Of a DNA stretch of 64,000 nt, positions 22,441-33,657 are shown piece after piece. The stretch's first letter is position 1. Each line of letters opens with the position of its first letter. Both the position numbers and the translations under genes were made by a program. Origin of the DNA: Brachypterus glaber (lineage: Eukaryota; Arthropoda; Insecta; Coleoptera; Kateretidae); NCBI GenBank assembly GCA_958510825.1, contig OY294051.1, forward strand, positions 30,259,667-30,323,666. The letters are read 5' to 3'. The notes beneath the pieces were generated by a model. That model was given only the letters and a program-made list of their open reading frames with translations, made no database searches and had not been told where the DNA came from.

Positions 22441-22829
22441 TGGAGCTCTCTACAACTAGAATTATGAAACAAAATACGTCTACCCTATCTCTATCTCATT
22501 TGTGCTACACTTTCCAGCCAACCAAATAAATACTGTATTTGTTTTTCATTATTTGGTTGGCCGGAAAGTGTAGCAGTGAGCAGCACGAACGAACATAGCT
22601 AATGTGAATCTGTAGAATAAGATAATTCTACTAAAATTTAGATGGCGCCAGTAATTTCTTTAAGAAAAATAATATACACTTTTCGCCCGGCCAAGTAAAT
22701 ATTGTATTTGTTCAACAAACAACAAATACAGAATTTGTTTGGTTGGGTGGAAGTGGGAGTGTATATATGTCTTCTATCCTTTTTGGGTAGAACTTTTGTC
22801 CCTGTCTAATCTAACGGGAGAAATCTCCA
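22441..22829. mobile_element. Element F, copy B
   Basis: Begins TGGAGCTCTCTACAAC and ends GAGAAATCTCCA. It lies inside the 3' tail of the Penelope-like element. The uninterrupted tail at 15231-15240 gives the empty site TTCAA|TTTTA, read on the element's sense strand, so no target duplication was made. One arm of the first internal hairpin is shortened compared with copies A and C. Confidence 0.9.
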
Positions 22830-22955
22830 TTGAATAAAAATCTGGGACATCTATCATAAAATAATCCAAACTATACTTCAAACAGACTAAAGGAATTATC
22901 TTTAAATTGCAAAACAGGTAGATAAACATAAAAAAGGAAAAAGATTAATTTATAT

Positions 22956-23705
22956 TTAACTTGGTAATTGGAATAAAATTGAAGAGGTGGCAGCAAATTC
23001 ACATTCACACAACCAAAAAGGGAACAAAATTTTTGGAAAAGTTTTTAAACAAAAATATTTACTCCAAAGATTAATGCTCTGTAAAACATTATTGTAAACA
23101 TAAATGTTCAAAAAATCTATTTGTTCATTAACTAACCTATCCCTATGAAACTTTTTGTTGTACAAAATGGCAAATTGTTCTAGCAGATCTGTAACTCTAT
23201 CGTTCCTCGAAATATGCAAAACGCTTACTTCATTTTCATAGTCATGGTTGTTGCACAACACATGGTTGGCAAAGTTGGACTTATAGTTAAGACCTGCTAG
23301 ATCAACATTATTTGCACGTAGTAAACGAAAGTGTTCGTTGGTTCTTATACAGATTTTACGATAACTACGGCCTATGTAAAAGCTATCACAGGAACAGGTC
23401 AGTTTATAAACGCCGCTCCTTTCCAAAGGATTAATTTTGTCCTTTTTATGAGATAATAGGAGGTTGAGATTAGAGGGGGCTGAAAAGGACACGGAAATTT
23501 TAAATTGAGATAGAAGTTTTTTGATTTTTAAAGAAGGGGGGCCTATGTATGGAATACTACAAAAGGATGATGGGTTTAGGGTTGAAATAGGTATAAGGGA
23601 GGTGACTTTTGCTAAACTATATTTATTAAGTTTTTTACTGTAAAGTTTTTTAATTATATTTAAAGGGTAGTTATTAACTTCTGCCAAGTGAAAAATTGTG
23701 TCCAA
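22956..23705 (-). pseudogene. Penelope-like protein C-terminal part with GIY-YIG nuclease
   Basis: Open frame of 249 codons without an internal stop. The listed first codon is TTG and the true protein would extend upstream, so this is a 5' truncation. Residues 53-97 (YIGPPSLKIKKLLSQFKI and onward, KDKINPLERS) match the linker before the nuclease. GVY at 98-100 and YIG at 110-112, with RTNEH at 121-125, form the GIY-YIG catalytic motif. NH at 147-148 and LEQFAILYNKK at 175-185 also fit the family. The enzyme normally nicks DNA for target-primed reverse transcription. No RT palm is present, so it cannot act alone. The long intact frame suggests moderate age. Confidence 0.85.
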
Positions 23706-23932
23706 CTCTATTTTGAAATCTGATTTATTAAGGGGTAAGGAAAATAATCTGTGAAAAAGGGAATGGAATAGACAATAAATTTATATTTTGGAGAGATAAC
23801 ATTTTTTCTATGGTTTATTTAAATCAACTCCAATATGAGTAAGGATCAAGAATTTCTTAATTCAAATAAAATGTGTTACTCACAACCAAATAATTTAACT
23901 GGCCAAATCGAAATAAATCCTTTTTATCAGTG

Positions 23933-24531
23933 TTTGTGTGACAATTCAAAAAATCATTTTTATATGGAATCATTCTATAAAGTTAAAAATTGTATCTAGA
24001 TGTTCCCCAGTAATGCGCGGTAAATCGTTTTTTCTGTCTAGTTACGGTTTTGTTTGTATTGATTTCATCTATCACTAAGCGTGCTCGATACAGTATTTTC
24101 CATTACTGTCGACTTTTTGTTTAATGTCAACTTACCTAGTTGATAGTAAGAAAAAATGTTTTTCTGGTAAAAACTGTCAGGAGAAAAGCTTTTTTTTTTT
24201 TGGGGGGGGGGGGTGATGACTTTTTTTAGTCATTAAAATTGGGATGAGGGGTAAAAAATTTTTCCTGCTAGAAACTGTCAGGGACAAAGCTTTTTTAGGG
24301 GATGACCTTTTTTTACTCATCAAAATTTTGTGTAGGTAAAAAATTTATTCTCTTTCTGTACAAATGTTACCGTTACCCACGACAAGAAGCTCGGAACGCC
24401 TCTGCCGACTAGATACTTTTAAACAAAAATCTATAAAAAAATTGTCAACTGAAAGTAGATTTGTGCATTTAGTATTTCATACCTATAGGTTGCGTTTTTC
24501 ATTTTTAAAGTACGAAACACTAAAAACAGGT
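23933..24531. other. Unassigned sequence with two array-like fragments
   Basis: CTGGTAAAAACTGTCAGGAG near 24165 and CTAGAAACTGTCAGGGACAA near 24270 are inverted fragments of the 20780-21535 repeat core. No gene seen. Confidence 0.5.
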
Positions 24532-25120
24532 AATAGTATATTGTTTTACTAAGAGGAAAAGTGAAGCTTTTTTTACTAGTCTGTAAAATTTACGGACGAC
24601 GCGAAGTGAAACATACTATTTTTTCTTCAAGCATCCTATATATATTTTTTAAATATTAATTTTTGAATTTAATTTATTCAGTAATAAAGTATGTTTTTTT
24701 TATTGAAATAGGCCAATACCCTTTCGAAATAAACTTAAACCTTCCTTAGCTCATTTAAAATTTTTTTCGTAGGCTAAATCGTACACTTTTCGCGATTTCG
24801 ATGGTAACTTGTCTAATATAGCGTTTGCAATTTCGGAGAGATTTGTAGGTGTATAAACCATATATTCTTCTTCAATCTTTAATCAATTTCACACAAGGTT
24901 TTTGCACAGAATCTGAAGTCAACCACCTGTTTACATAATAAACAAGTTTGAAGTATGGCTGTCATCAAAGTCAAAGAGTGCTGCCGCTAACTAACTTTTT
25001 TTTACGGCGTACAACAATGAACTCATTTTTTTACTGTAAAAAAATAGATCACTTCTAACTAGTGTGTTCAGTTATAAAATATGAACATTTTAGTACGCTT
25101 GAAGAAAAAGAAAATTTTTA
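24532..25120 (-). mobile_element. Family A element, copy 2
   Basis: Reverse-oriented copy matching 59370-60048 from end to end. It includes the 5' half (CAAAGTCAAAGAGTGCTGCC in plus orientation), the short coding remnant and the AAGAGGAAAAGTG end. Confidence 0.85.
24751..24879 (-). pseudogene. Tyrosine-recombinase-like N-terminal remnant, copy 2
   Basis: Same 42-codon reading as copies 1 and 3: EEEYMVYTPTNLSEIANAI, then LDKLPSKSRKVYDLAYEK, ending at TGA. The start ATG is changed to AAG. Downstream in another frame lies ERVLAYFN. Similarity to Crypton-like tyrosine recombinase N-termini is inferred. No catalytic residues are encoded. Confidence 0.4.
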
Positions 25121-26265
25121 AACCACTCTTGAAATTATTCTTTCAACTCTCACAAAAAATAAATTATTACTTTAACACTTTGGAATAATTCGGTAATTAT
25201 TTAATGGTATGTATTTTGGATGATTGCCAAGATTATTGGAAATTTAGAAGTCATTCATATTTAAACAGGTTTAAAATAGCAATAATTTCAGGCTCCGTGA
25301 AAATTAAATGCACGGGGAAATTAATTTAAAGTACAGATTGTTTAAACGTTTTAAACAGAAAATATTCATGCATATGATGTGTCGATTCGGCAAAATATCT
25401 CTGCGTGAGGAGCAGGATTTGTCAAATGGTTTAGAAAAAAATATTTATTGTATTTTTTTTATAACATAATATAAAGAGAATTAAAAATAATTTAAAAAAA
25501 TACGAAACGTCTACCTTTTCTAGACGGGTGGAAAAAGGAAGAAGTTTATAAAATAAGATATAAAATTAACTTCACTTTTCCTGTATTTTTGGACAATTTT
25601 CTTTTGTTTTTGCTTTGTAGCTTATCGGATTGTTTTTCTGGCCGCACCATTATCAGAAATATATTAAAATAAAAATTAATTGAAATTTATTTTACCTATC
25701 ATAAAAATTTTACTTGTGTCATAATTTGACATATAATTAAAAATGTAAAAATACCTATAAAATTTTTAACACACATTTTTTCACATTTTATCGACGTTTC
25801 ATGACATTTTTTTTTTAAATGTAAAAACAAGTTTTTGATTTTTCGGTCGATTTTAATATATTTACAATTTTGGCGAAGGCGCACTTAGTTATCTATATTA
25901 TAAGATAGATAAGCTTACTGTGTGGATAAGATAGATAAGCTTACTGTAAGGAATTTTCAAAATGAAGAAATTCGACTATTTTTTAGAAAATTCCTTTGAC
26001 AGCTCGATTTTTATTTCAAATATATCAACAATTGCAGTCTGGTTTTCGAACACTACGAAAGTGTGGTACTTTTCAATTTTGGTGGAGGCACCTTTGCCCC
26101 CCTAGCAGAATCTGAAACGTCGGAATAAACTTGGGTTTGAAAACAAAAACAAAACGAAGTTAATTAAGTATTGTAACTCTTGCATCTAAAATGCCATTGA
26201 AAATATGAATCATATTATATGATTGATAACAGATTTAGATTCCTTGCAAAAAAGTACCGGTACTT
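25121..26265. other. Unassigned AT-rich sequence
   Basis: No gene. Contains a two-unit tandem duplication at about 25911-25962 (unit ATAAGATAGATAAGCTTACT, period 26). Confidence 0.5.
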
Positions 26266-26444
26266 GAGTTTCGTTTTCATTTTTTTGAGCGAAAACCGAC
26301 AAAGCTAAACGTTTTTAACTGAAACATTGTTAAGTCCTTAACAACCTAGCTAGACGTTTTTAACATTGTTAAGGCCTTAACAATGTTTCAGTTAAAAACG
26401 TCTAGCTTTGTCGGTTTTCGCTCAAAAAAATGAAAACGAAACTC
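26266..26444. repeat. Near-perfect 179-bp palindrome
   Basis: Arms of about 77 bp (GAGTTTCGTTTTCATTTTTT to GTTAAGTCCTTAACAA) differ at only a couple of positions from their mirror. The central spacer contains a shorter copy of the arm's end. A nested perfect palindrome (AACATTGTTAAGG / CCTTAACAATGTT) lies in the right half. High arm identity implies recent origin or arm-to-arm conversion. It is non-coding. Confidence 0.9.
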
Positions 26445-27341
26445 GAGATTTTTAATATTTTTGTGATAATTAAAAAACAAAAAATTATATTATATTGTAT
26501 ATAATGCGCTTGGCTATAAAAAATGTCTTCTCTACCTTGGTATTTAATTACTATTTCTATGCCCTAGAAAGTCATTTTACAAAGCTACTATACCGTTTTA
26601 ATCTTTGCCAAACAAATACTTCTAGTTAAATGTAGCAAACCCTAAAATATTTGTTTGTTAGGTTTACAATTCTGCATTTATCACGAAGTTTCTAGGCTAT
26701 GTGGCTACGAATCTCATGCACTTGTAAGTCCAACACTGCATGGTTTTATAAAAAAAAATCATTTTAAATTGGCCAATTTTCTTTTTTATTCAATTAAAAA
26801 AATTGAAACATTAAAGGTAAGCGTTTACTGCAATGCTGTACGATTTATTGAACGACTTCTAAATATTCCGATTTGAACATGCTACGTTGCCATATCTTTT
26901 ATTTGTAGCGAGACAAAGGGACAATTTTTACTTCCGGATTACTGAAGTAAGGGCGAAATGTTTTTTAATTGATTTCTGAAGCAATTTTATAATTTAAAAC
27001 AAATATGGATAAGTTTGCACTAAAAAAAAGTTAAAATGGAAAGCTTTAAATTTTAAACCGCAGTTTTAAAACTGATATATTTATAGGCATAGGTACTTTA
27101 ATTTAAGAATTTTAAAATTTTAAAAGCAGTTTAAAAAAATATCCAAAATATCCCGCCTTAACAAATAATATTTATTCATTTTACTCAAAATTTCTCTAGA
27201 AAAAAAAAATAAATAAAAATATAAAAATAAAAGTAAAAATAAATTATTTAGCTGCAATTTCACCAGAAATTCCAAAATTCGTATGCATCAACATTGATAA
27301 ATAAATTTAAGTTTGCCTCGATCTCTTTCGTTTGTTTTCTT
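26445..27341. other. Unassigned sequence, with a fragment of element R
   Basis: About 26500-26545 (GGCTATAAAAAATGTCTTCT followed by CTACCTTGGTAT) is the reverse complement of the left arm of the palindrome at 32040-32156. The rest is AT-rich with no supported feature. Confidence 0.5.
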
Positions 27342-27530
27342 AGATTACACTTAAGTGTAATCTAAGTGCACTTGGACAGTTACATACTAGTATATTACGC
27401 ACCGAGTACGCGAACCTAGTTTTTAGTGCAAGTGGGTCCTTTTTTTTACGAATTGCAGCCGAGTAAAAAAAGCACTCGATGTGCACTGAAATATTTTGCG
27501 TCGAGGTGCGTATACTACTTTTCCTACAAC
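27342..27530. repeat. Palindromes: 22-bp perfect and ~140-bp imperfect
   Basis: AGATTACACTTAAGTGTAAT followed by CT (27342-27363) is a perfect palindrome. Beyond it, AGTATATTACGCACCGAGTA is mirrored by CGAGGTGCGTATACTACT near 27500-27523, around inner copies GTGCAAGTGGGT / CACTCGATGTGCAC. It looks like a degraded foldback element. Confidence 0.65.
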
Positions 27531-27984
27531 CTAACACCTAAACATCAAAAAAACGCAAAATAAAAAAAGTGAAAAATTGGAAAAAATATAATATGTATAG
27601 ATATTTTATCCAGATACATTAAAATGTAATGGAAAAAAGTTTATTAAAATGGTATATTTTTTGCTTTTCTACACATGTATGATAATATTTCGTAAGCAAA
27701 TAAAATATGACACTTTCTTACTCACTAAATCGTGTGAAATTTGTTGTTTTCACCACTGGTCGTAGGAAAATATATATTTCGTACGATCTAGTGTACACGA
27801 AATAAAGAAAAATGCATGTTCACTATATATCCTCGTTAGGATATATTTCTATCGGACGAGTCCATAGTGCATATTTGAATGAAATGACATATATGCACAC
27901 TCATTTATCCAATCGAGTAGACACATCTTTGATTTTGACAAAAGTGATTCGACGTTTATAAAAGTTTGAAATGTCAAAATTAAA

Positions 27985-28097
27985 TACAGGTAATTCTTTA
28001 AAATATACATTTTTAAAGTCTAGATTGTAGATCGAACGAAAAATGTTGTTCGCAACTCGTTTGCGACAAGTCCTTACTCGTTACGAAAACTACTATT
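27985..28097 (+). repeat. Dispersed repeat H, copy 2 (short form)
   Basis: Matches both ends of 9985-10185 but lacks the inner hairpin region. Confidence 0.7.
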
Positions 28098-29044
28098 TTT
28101 TTTTTTTAACTTGCTAATAATTAACTGTGAGCTATCTATATCCGTAATTCTTGGATTTTTTTTTTCATTTTTCAAGAAAGAAGAACTAGCTTATATTTTA
28201 ATTATAATTATATATAATTAATTTTGCATATGGAATTAAAAATAAACGAAATGGGTATTTGTTAAATCCTGCTGCATATTTATATGTTCTTTCAGTTTGG
28301 CAACACTGCAGCACTTCAGAGTCTGAGCAGCAGGAACGGTTGTGTTTATTTACAGTGTGCTTTTCACCTAGTGCAGCAGCAATAGTGCTTAGAAAGACTT
28401 TCGATTGTTTTACTAAAAAAAAGTTTATCATCAGACTTCTACAAGAAGTCTCAAATTTTTCTAAAAAAGTACAATAAACAGTAAGTAGGACTTTTTTAAT
28501 TTTTTTTACTAAAAGTTAGAGCAGTTATATTGATTTTTAAAGAAAATTATATAATAGGTATAGGGTTTTATAAAAAAAAGCATTATAGAAAATAAGCCGT
28601 GAAGATACGTTATGCTTCGCATTCCAAAGTATACTCCTCACAGTGGGTACTATATTGCGTTTTGTCTCGATATACTTCCTAAAATATTACTTTGATCTCA
28701 TGCGCGGTCATTTTTTTTCATAATCTATGAAAAAGTGGCATCCCCTATAACTTTTTTGTTTTAAAAGAATATTTTTCAAATTGATTAGAATTTTGTTTTA
28801 TATAAAAGTAATCTTTTCTGAAAATATGTATAACATCTTTGACAGTTTTTGAAAAGTTGCGCCCCCTGTAACTTATTTATTTTTTAAACCATTTTTTTTA
28901 ATTGGTAGGATTGATCCTTGTAGTAAAATTAGTTTTTTTTTAACATTTAGTCAATTAGAATTTTCTTTCGATTTTTTTTTAAGTTTAACTCCCCATAACT
29001 TGATTTTGGGGAGATTATATTAAAAAAAAAAAAAAATAGACATC
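28098..29044. other. Unassigned sequence
   Basis: Contains a somewhat GC-richer stretch near 28290-28390 (TTTGGCAACACTGCAGCACT) with no recognised gene. Near 28596-28660 is a GCCGTGAAGATACGTTATGC motif that also occurs near 42000 and, inverted, near 38100. Confidence 0.4.
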
Positions 29045-29320
29045 GGACAATTAAAGTACAATTTTATATGATCATAACTTCCTGTCCATTTTTAACTAAA
29101 TATTTAGTTACACATGAATAGGAAGTTATGATACTATACAAATGTACTTTAGTTTTTTTTTTTTTTAACACTTTAGTTCTAAAGTCACGTACCTTAATAT
29201 TTAAGGACGGACATGAAATGTTGAGTGTTTTTAACATAAATTAAAGTACAATTGTATAGGATAACAACTTTCCTATCCATTTGTAAGTGAATATTTAGTT
29301 TACTTTTTACAGTGTATGGC
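29045..29320. repeat. Palindromic repeat with a third half-copy
   Basis: ATTAAAGTACAATTTTATAT, then GATCATAACTTCCTG, is mirrored near 29120-29155. A further forward copy (AATTAAAGTACAATTGTATA, then GGATAACAACTTTCC) follows near 29243. Non-coding foldback debris. Confidence 0.65.
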
Positions 29321-29481
29321 AAAAAAAATAAACATAATAGGCAAATTTTTATTGCTTAATTTAATAGGTTGCAAAAATTATAGTCGTTTTTAATGTACAT
29401 TTTATGTAAAAGTAATCAAAATAAAATGCTTAACTAAAAATAATTTTAATAAAACGATAATTGAATAATTGGTTATTACTA

Positions 29482-30650
29482 CCGGGTGTCCCAGCCAAGA
29501 CGAACCAGGCGTTTTTTGGCGTTATTATTAAAACTATTAAAATGAAGTTATCAGAAGTTATCAGAGACCCAGTAAGCTATTATTTTATCTAAAAAAAACT
29601 TTTGCATGTAATTGATATATTTTTCTCAGTGTATTAAAGGTAAAAATTAATAAAATTGGCATTTAGAATTTTATCATATTTAACAAATACGTTTTTGACT
29701 TTTATAAATAAATAATATTAATTATTAATTCTTCTGATACAATGAAAGTTCTGCAAACAAATTGTAAATCTACGTTAAAAACAAAGAGTACAGAAAATAA
29801 AAGCAAGTAAATAACTGAAAAATTGAAATAAGGTATTTTAAAATTTTGATTTTTTAATAAAAACATTATTGCAAAAAGTGTGATTTTTAATTGGTTTATT
29901 AAATGTTTAAAGGTTTGGACTTTTTATTCTAAACACTTTAAATGCAGAAGCTATTTCTTCGGACGTTTTGTAGCATAGCACTGAAGAAAAATAGTATTAC
30001 GGCCCTTATAAATTGCAACGCGTTGGAGGTTTCATAACAACCCTTTCCTTTTAAAGATACATTCACTTGTAGAAGGATTTTCTCCAATGGAATATTCAAC
30101 TGTTCTTTTCGGATTTCCGATTGTTGGAACTCTTGCAATAGGGTACATTTCCATAAAACGGTGTAATATTCTCAAAAATTTTAATATCTCTTCTTAATGT
30201 TTTATATCAATAGACGTCTGAATATCTTCCATTTAAAATACGTTCTTTTCGGATTTCCGATTGTTGGAACTCTTGCAATAGGGTACACTTCCATAAAACG
30301 GTGTAATATTCTCAAAAATTTTAATATCTCTTCTTAATGTTTTATATCAACAGACGTCTGAATATCTTCCATTTAAAATACGTTCTGATAGATAACGGCT
30401 ACTTCTTCTGCCTTTCAAGCCGTAAAAAAATTGATTTTCTTTTTGATAAAATTGCTAAGTTTTTATATTTTACCATTTTTAACCTACAGTTGCCAACAAA
30501 AATTGATTAGAAATAGTTGTAACTCGAAAACAAAAGAGAGTCCAGCAGTTTTCTTTGGACGGAATAATTGCTTACTATTATAAATTTTGTTGTGATAGCT
30601 TTAATAATAACACCAGAAACCGCCTGGTTCGTCTTGGCTGGGACACCCGG
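29482..30650. mobile_element. TIR element L with TA target duplication
   Basis: Both ends read CCGGGTGTCCCAGCCAAGAC followed by GAACCAGGCG (right end inverted), with near-identity for about 50 bp. TA flanks the element (29480-29481 and 30651-30652). It is 1169 bp and has no recognisable transposase, so it is non-autonomous. An internal 140-bp tandem duplication is present at 30102-30381. Confidence 0.92.
30102..30381 (+). repeat. Exact-length 140-bp tandem duplication inside L
   Basis: Two adjacent units starting GTTCTTTTCGGATTTCCGAT differ at only two positions. A short start of a third unit (GTTCT) follows. The duplication is recent relative to the age of L. Confidence 0.95.
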
Positions 30651-30766
30651 TATAATAAACCAAAAATAATAATCATAATTATTATTGGAATTATATAAAG
30701 TTATCATTTAAAACTTGGACTAAATGCTTAATTTTTAAGTACACTGGCAGCAGAGCCGTAACGAAG

Positions 30767-31313
30767 GCAGACTAACATCTCTACTCTAAATTTCTACTCC
30801 CTAACATCCCTACTCCATAACATCCCTACTCCACAACAACTCTACTCCATAACATCTCTACTCCATAACATCTCTACTCCATAACAACTCTACTCCACAC
30901 TATAAGGACTTTATTAGCCACTTAATAATAAATGAGCAGTTCAAAGAACAAAGAATCTTCTTCTTCTAGATTATTTTATTTTTTTTGTAGAAAACGTTTA
31001 TCTTTGAATTCAAATCTAGAACAATCATAAATGAATTATTCTGAAAGCCACAATGACCGCGTACTCTCAATATGCACTAATAAGTAAGTAATTAATAAAT
31101 TAAATTCATATTTGACAGTGACTTAGCATGACAAATATTCATTTGAGTTTAGACAAGTGGCTAATCGAGTGCATATAGAGCGGAGTAGAGTTGTTACGGA
31201 GTAGAGATGTTATGGAGTAGAGATGTTATGGAGTAGAGTTGTTGTGGAGTAGGGATGTTATGGAGTAGGGATGTTAGGGAGTAGAAAAATTTAGAGTAGA
31301 GATGTTAGTCTGC
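30767..31313. mobile_element. Foldback-type element Q with repetitive arms and 10-bp target duplication
   Basis: Both ends read GCAGACTAACATCTCTACTC (right end inverted). Each ~140-bp arm contains about seven 16-bp subrepeats of the type CTACTCCATAACATCT. The two arms are nearly identical. The flanks are a perfect 10-bp direct repeat CGTAACGAAG (30757-30766 and 31314-31323). Long arms made of short tandem repeats are the hallmark of Foldback elements, and 9-11-bp duplications fit the Mutator/Foldback group. The middle (30900-31165) is non-coding. Confidence 0.92.
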
Positions 31314-31323
31314 CGTAACGAAG

Positions 31324-32039
31324 ACAATTTATTCTGTCAAAGAATTACCAACTTTTTCCTAGAGAAGAGTGATGATAAATCCGCTCAATTTTTACTCACT
31401 TTTTGATAAATTAACAAACATTCAAATTTTAATTCAATTTACCAACTTTTTTAATGTGGGGGTGTTCCCCCATGGCTTTAACTCTGTGGTAGAATTCGAA
31501 GGTAGCAATTAACCCTAATACCTACTGAAATAAATAATAAAAACGCTTAATATTTAATCTTTTGCCCCTGCCTTTCAATAGAATGAGACGAAAAGGTAAA
31601 TTTTAAAAGTTTATGCATAACATTTTTTTTTATTTTTGATGCTCGGAAACTGGTCATAGGATCGAGCTGACCTTTTACTAAACTTCTGGTCAAAATCTAG
31701 CAGCATATCAAAAATATAACCGCACTCTTAAAAATATGTATTTTTGTATGAGAACTGTGGGGCCTTCATAGTTTGATGATTTTACCAGTTTTATACTAAG
31801 AAACTTGATATTTTCAGCGTCGTACAAAGTAAAAAAGCAAAACCAAATGGCTCTGTCATTAGTTAGGTTTATTACTGTAGTTAAAATAATGATAATGTCA
31901 TTATTATACCTGTTAGAACTAACAGTTGGGTGCTGTCTACTAAATTGTAGCCCTGAAGAAATTTATTTAGAAAACAGTCCAATGGCGTAAGATAAATAAA
32001 TTATTACAGTATAATTTATCTAACCAAATAATAGTAATT
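31324..32039. other. Unassigned sequence
   Basis: No supported gene. The 61-codon frame near 31805-31990 has no recognisable motif. Confidence 0.4.
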
Positions 32040-32156
32040 ATATACCAAGGTAGAGAAGACATTTTTTATAGCCGAGCGTATTAAATCAGAGCTGCGTAGC
32101 AGCGAGGGATTTAAGAGTGCGAGGCTATATCTATCTATATCTTCTCTACCGTAGTT
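32040..32156. repeat. Small palindromic element R
   Basis: TACCAAGGTAGAGAAGACAT is mirrored by ATATCTTCTCTACCGTAG. One arm also occurs alone near 26500-26545. It directly precedes family B copy 2. Confidence 0.65.
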
Positions 32157-32160
32157 TATA

Positions 32161-32681
32161 CAGGGTGTATTTGAAATAGCGTAGGAAATTTTAACAGGTG
32201 ATTCTACATGATAAAATATGACAAAAAGTTTCTATAAACATATGCCTAAAAATGCGTAATAAGGGAGCTACGCCCCTTTGAAATTGGCTAAAAAAAAACG
32301 GTTTTTATTTAATAACTCAGGAACCCTTTGAGATGTGTTAACGAGGTTTTGCACGTGAATTAATCCTAATAAGGCCCATCTTTGTATGTCATTTTCACGT
32401 ACTTATTTAAACCAGGGGTGTGCGAAACGGGGGGGGCCTTATCAGTTTTTTGTCCCAAACTTTTTTCTGTGTAACTTTTTTGCAATTTTATTTTTTAAAT
32501 ATGATTCCTCAGGTTAAAATACATAAAAAAGGTACTCTTGTTGTAATACTGTAGGATTAACCGTTTTCGAGAAAGGTTCATTTGAAGGTGAAATTTCACG
32601 GTTCGAGGACGAAAAATTAAATACTAAAATGTCGAAAACCAAAATTTTTAAAATTTCCGACGCTATTTCAAATACACCGTG
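32161..32681. mobile_element. Family B element, copy 2 (short form)
   Basis: Left end CAGGGTGTATTTGAAATAGC; right end GCTATTTCAAATACACCGTG. TA flanks both sides (32159-32160 and 32682-32683). At 521 bp, it keeps one full arm plus the far terminus and lacks most of the second arm seen in 35244-36425. Confidence 0.9.
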
Positions 32682-33657
32682 TATATTAGTGTTTTCACTA
32701 CTAGCACTATTTAACTATTTTTATTCAAATAATAAAATAAATTATTAACAGAAATTATATTTCTTGAAATTTTCATAATAATGAAGTAGCCTTGATCAAT
32801 GGCATTTGCTCAAATAAATACTTTAAACTGACGTTTAAAAAAAAATATTTTTTTTTCATAATATTTAGCTAATTATTGATTGTAATTATCTATTAATTGG
32901 TAATAATTATAATTATAATTAATAAATAAAAAGTTATTTAAAGCCATTTTCTTGGGTTTAATTAGTGAAAATTGCACAAAGAACTGAAACATCTAAAGTG
33001 ACAGAAATCAATTGTTTATAAAATTAGTCTGAAAACATGATAAATAATGGTATGTTCTAAAGCTAGTAATGAAAAAAAATTATTTAATAAATATAACAGC
33101 GTATCTGTTTTACAAAATACCTATGTTACAGTATAGTAAATTATTATTATTAATAATGATATTATCACGTAAAGGGAAATGGTAAAATCAGGAACGGGTG
33201 AAAGGATCACGAAGGCCCAGGTCACGCTGTCAAAATTCCCATTTCCCCCTCGTCACGCTCTTTAAAATAAAAATAAAAACAGGAGTAAAGGATAAACTTA
33301 GTGATACGAAACAAGTGGGATGAAATTGGCAGTTATCAGGATGAAAGGCTACTTCAAACCAACCCAGGAGACTCCACTCTGGTGGTACCTAGTATGTGCT
33401 TGACACATGTAAATCTTCAACTTGCTACTATTCAAAATCTCCAGATTAAAAGAAGTACGAGTAATTCTCTATGTCTAAAAATAGATGGCGCACAAATATA
33501 GATCAATCTAATGACTTTACTTGTGAAGTGAATAAAGTATAAAAATGTTTTCTCAATCAGCGTACAGGTTTGACTCTTAACGCAGTCTACCAATATCACT
33601 CTGTACGATGATTTAAAAAAAGATTGATGGAATATTTAAAACATTTTTATGATTTTG
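32682..33657. other. Unassigned sequence
   Basis: About 33010-33080 is a fragment of repeat J (GTCTGAAAACATGATAAATA). A slightly GC-richer block at 33180-33560, with AATAAA near 33528, could be a decayed transcript-derived segment, but no product is recognisable. Confidence 0.4.

Larger units (their letters stand above)
22110..23859 (-). mobile_element. Penelope-like element inserted in MITE V
   Basis: Minus-strand order is: endonuclease ORF end (23705-22956), 3' untranslated region interrupted by element F, then a tail ending TTTTTTCTATGGTTTATTTT near 22112. At the other end (about 23764-23823) a ~60-bp piece of the same tail appears in the opposite orientation (AATAAATTTATATTTTGGAG). This terminal inverted fragment is typical of Penelope-like integration. 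Target duplication is 13 bp. The RT domain is missing, so it is 5'-truncated. Confidence 0.85.
21931..23932. mobile_element. MITE V, copy 1, interrupted by a Penelope-like element
   Basis: Left part 21931-22109 and right part 23860-23932 together match the uninterrupted element at 47035-47251, including GTCAAACAAACTATTTTGTT and TTTTTATCAGTG. Terminal repeats are CAATGATAAAACAG and TTTTATCAGTG. The inserted block is bounded by a 13-bp direct repeat ATTCAAATAAAAT (22097-22109 and 23860-23872). Confidence 0.85.

Noticed and set aside
27780..27900. Hammerhead ribozyme around GGACGAGTCC near 27855
   Set aside because: The string resembles part of a hammerhead, but the CUGANGA and GAAA cores are not in the required order nearby.
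33301..33501. 66-codon frame as a host exon
   Set aside because: Only mild GC enrichment, and no convincing splice sites or recognisable motif.
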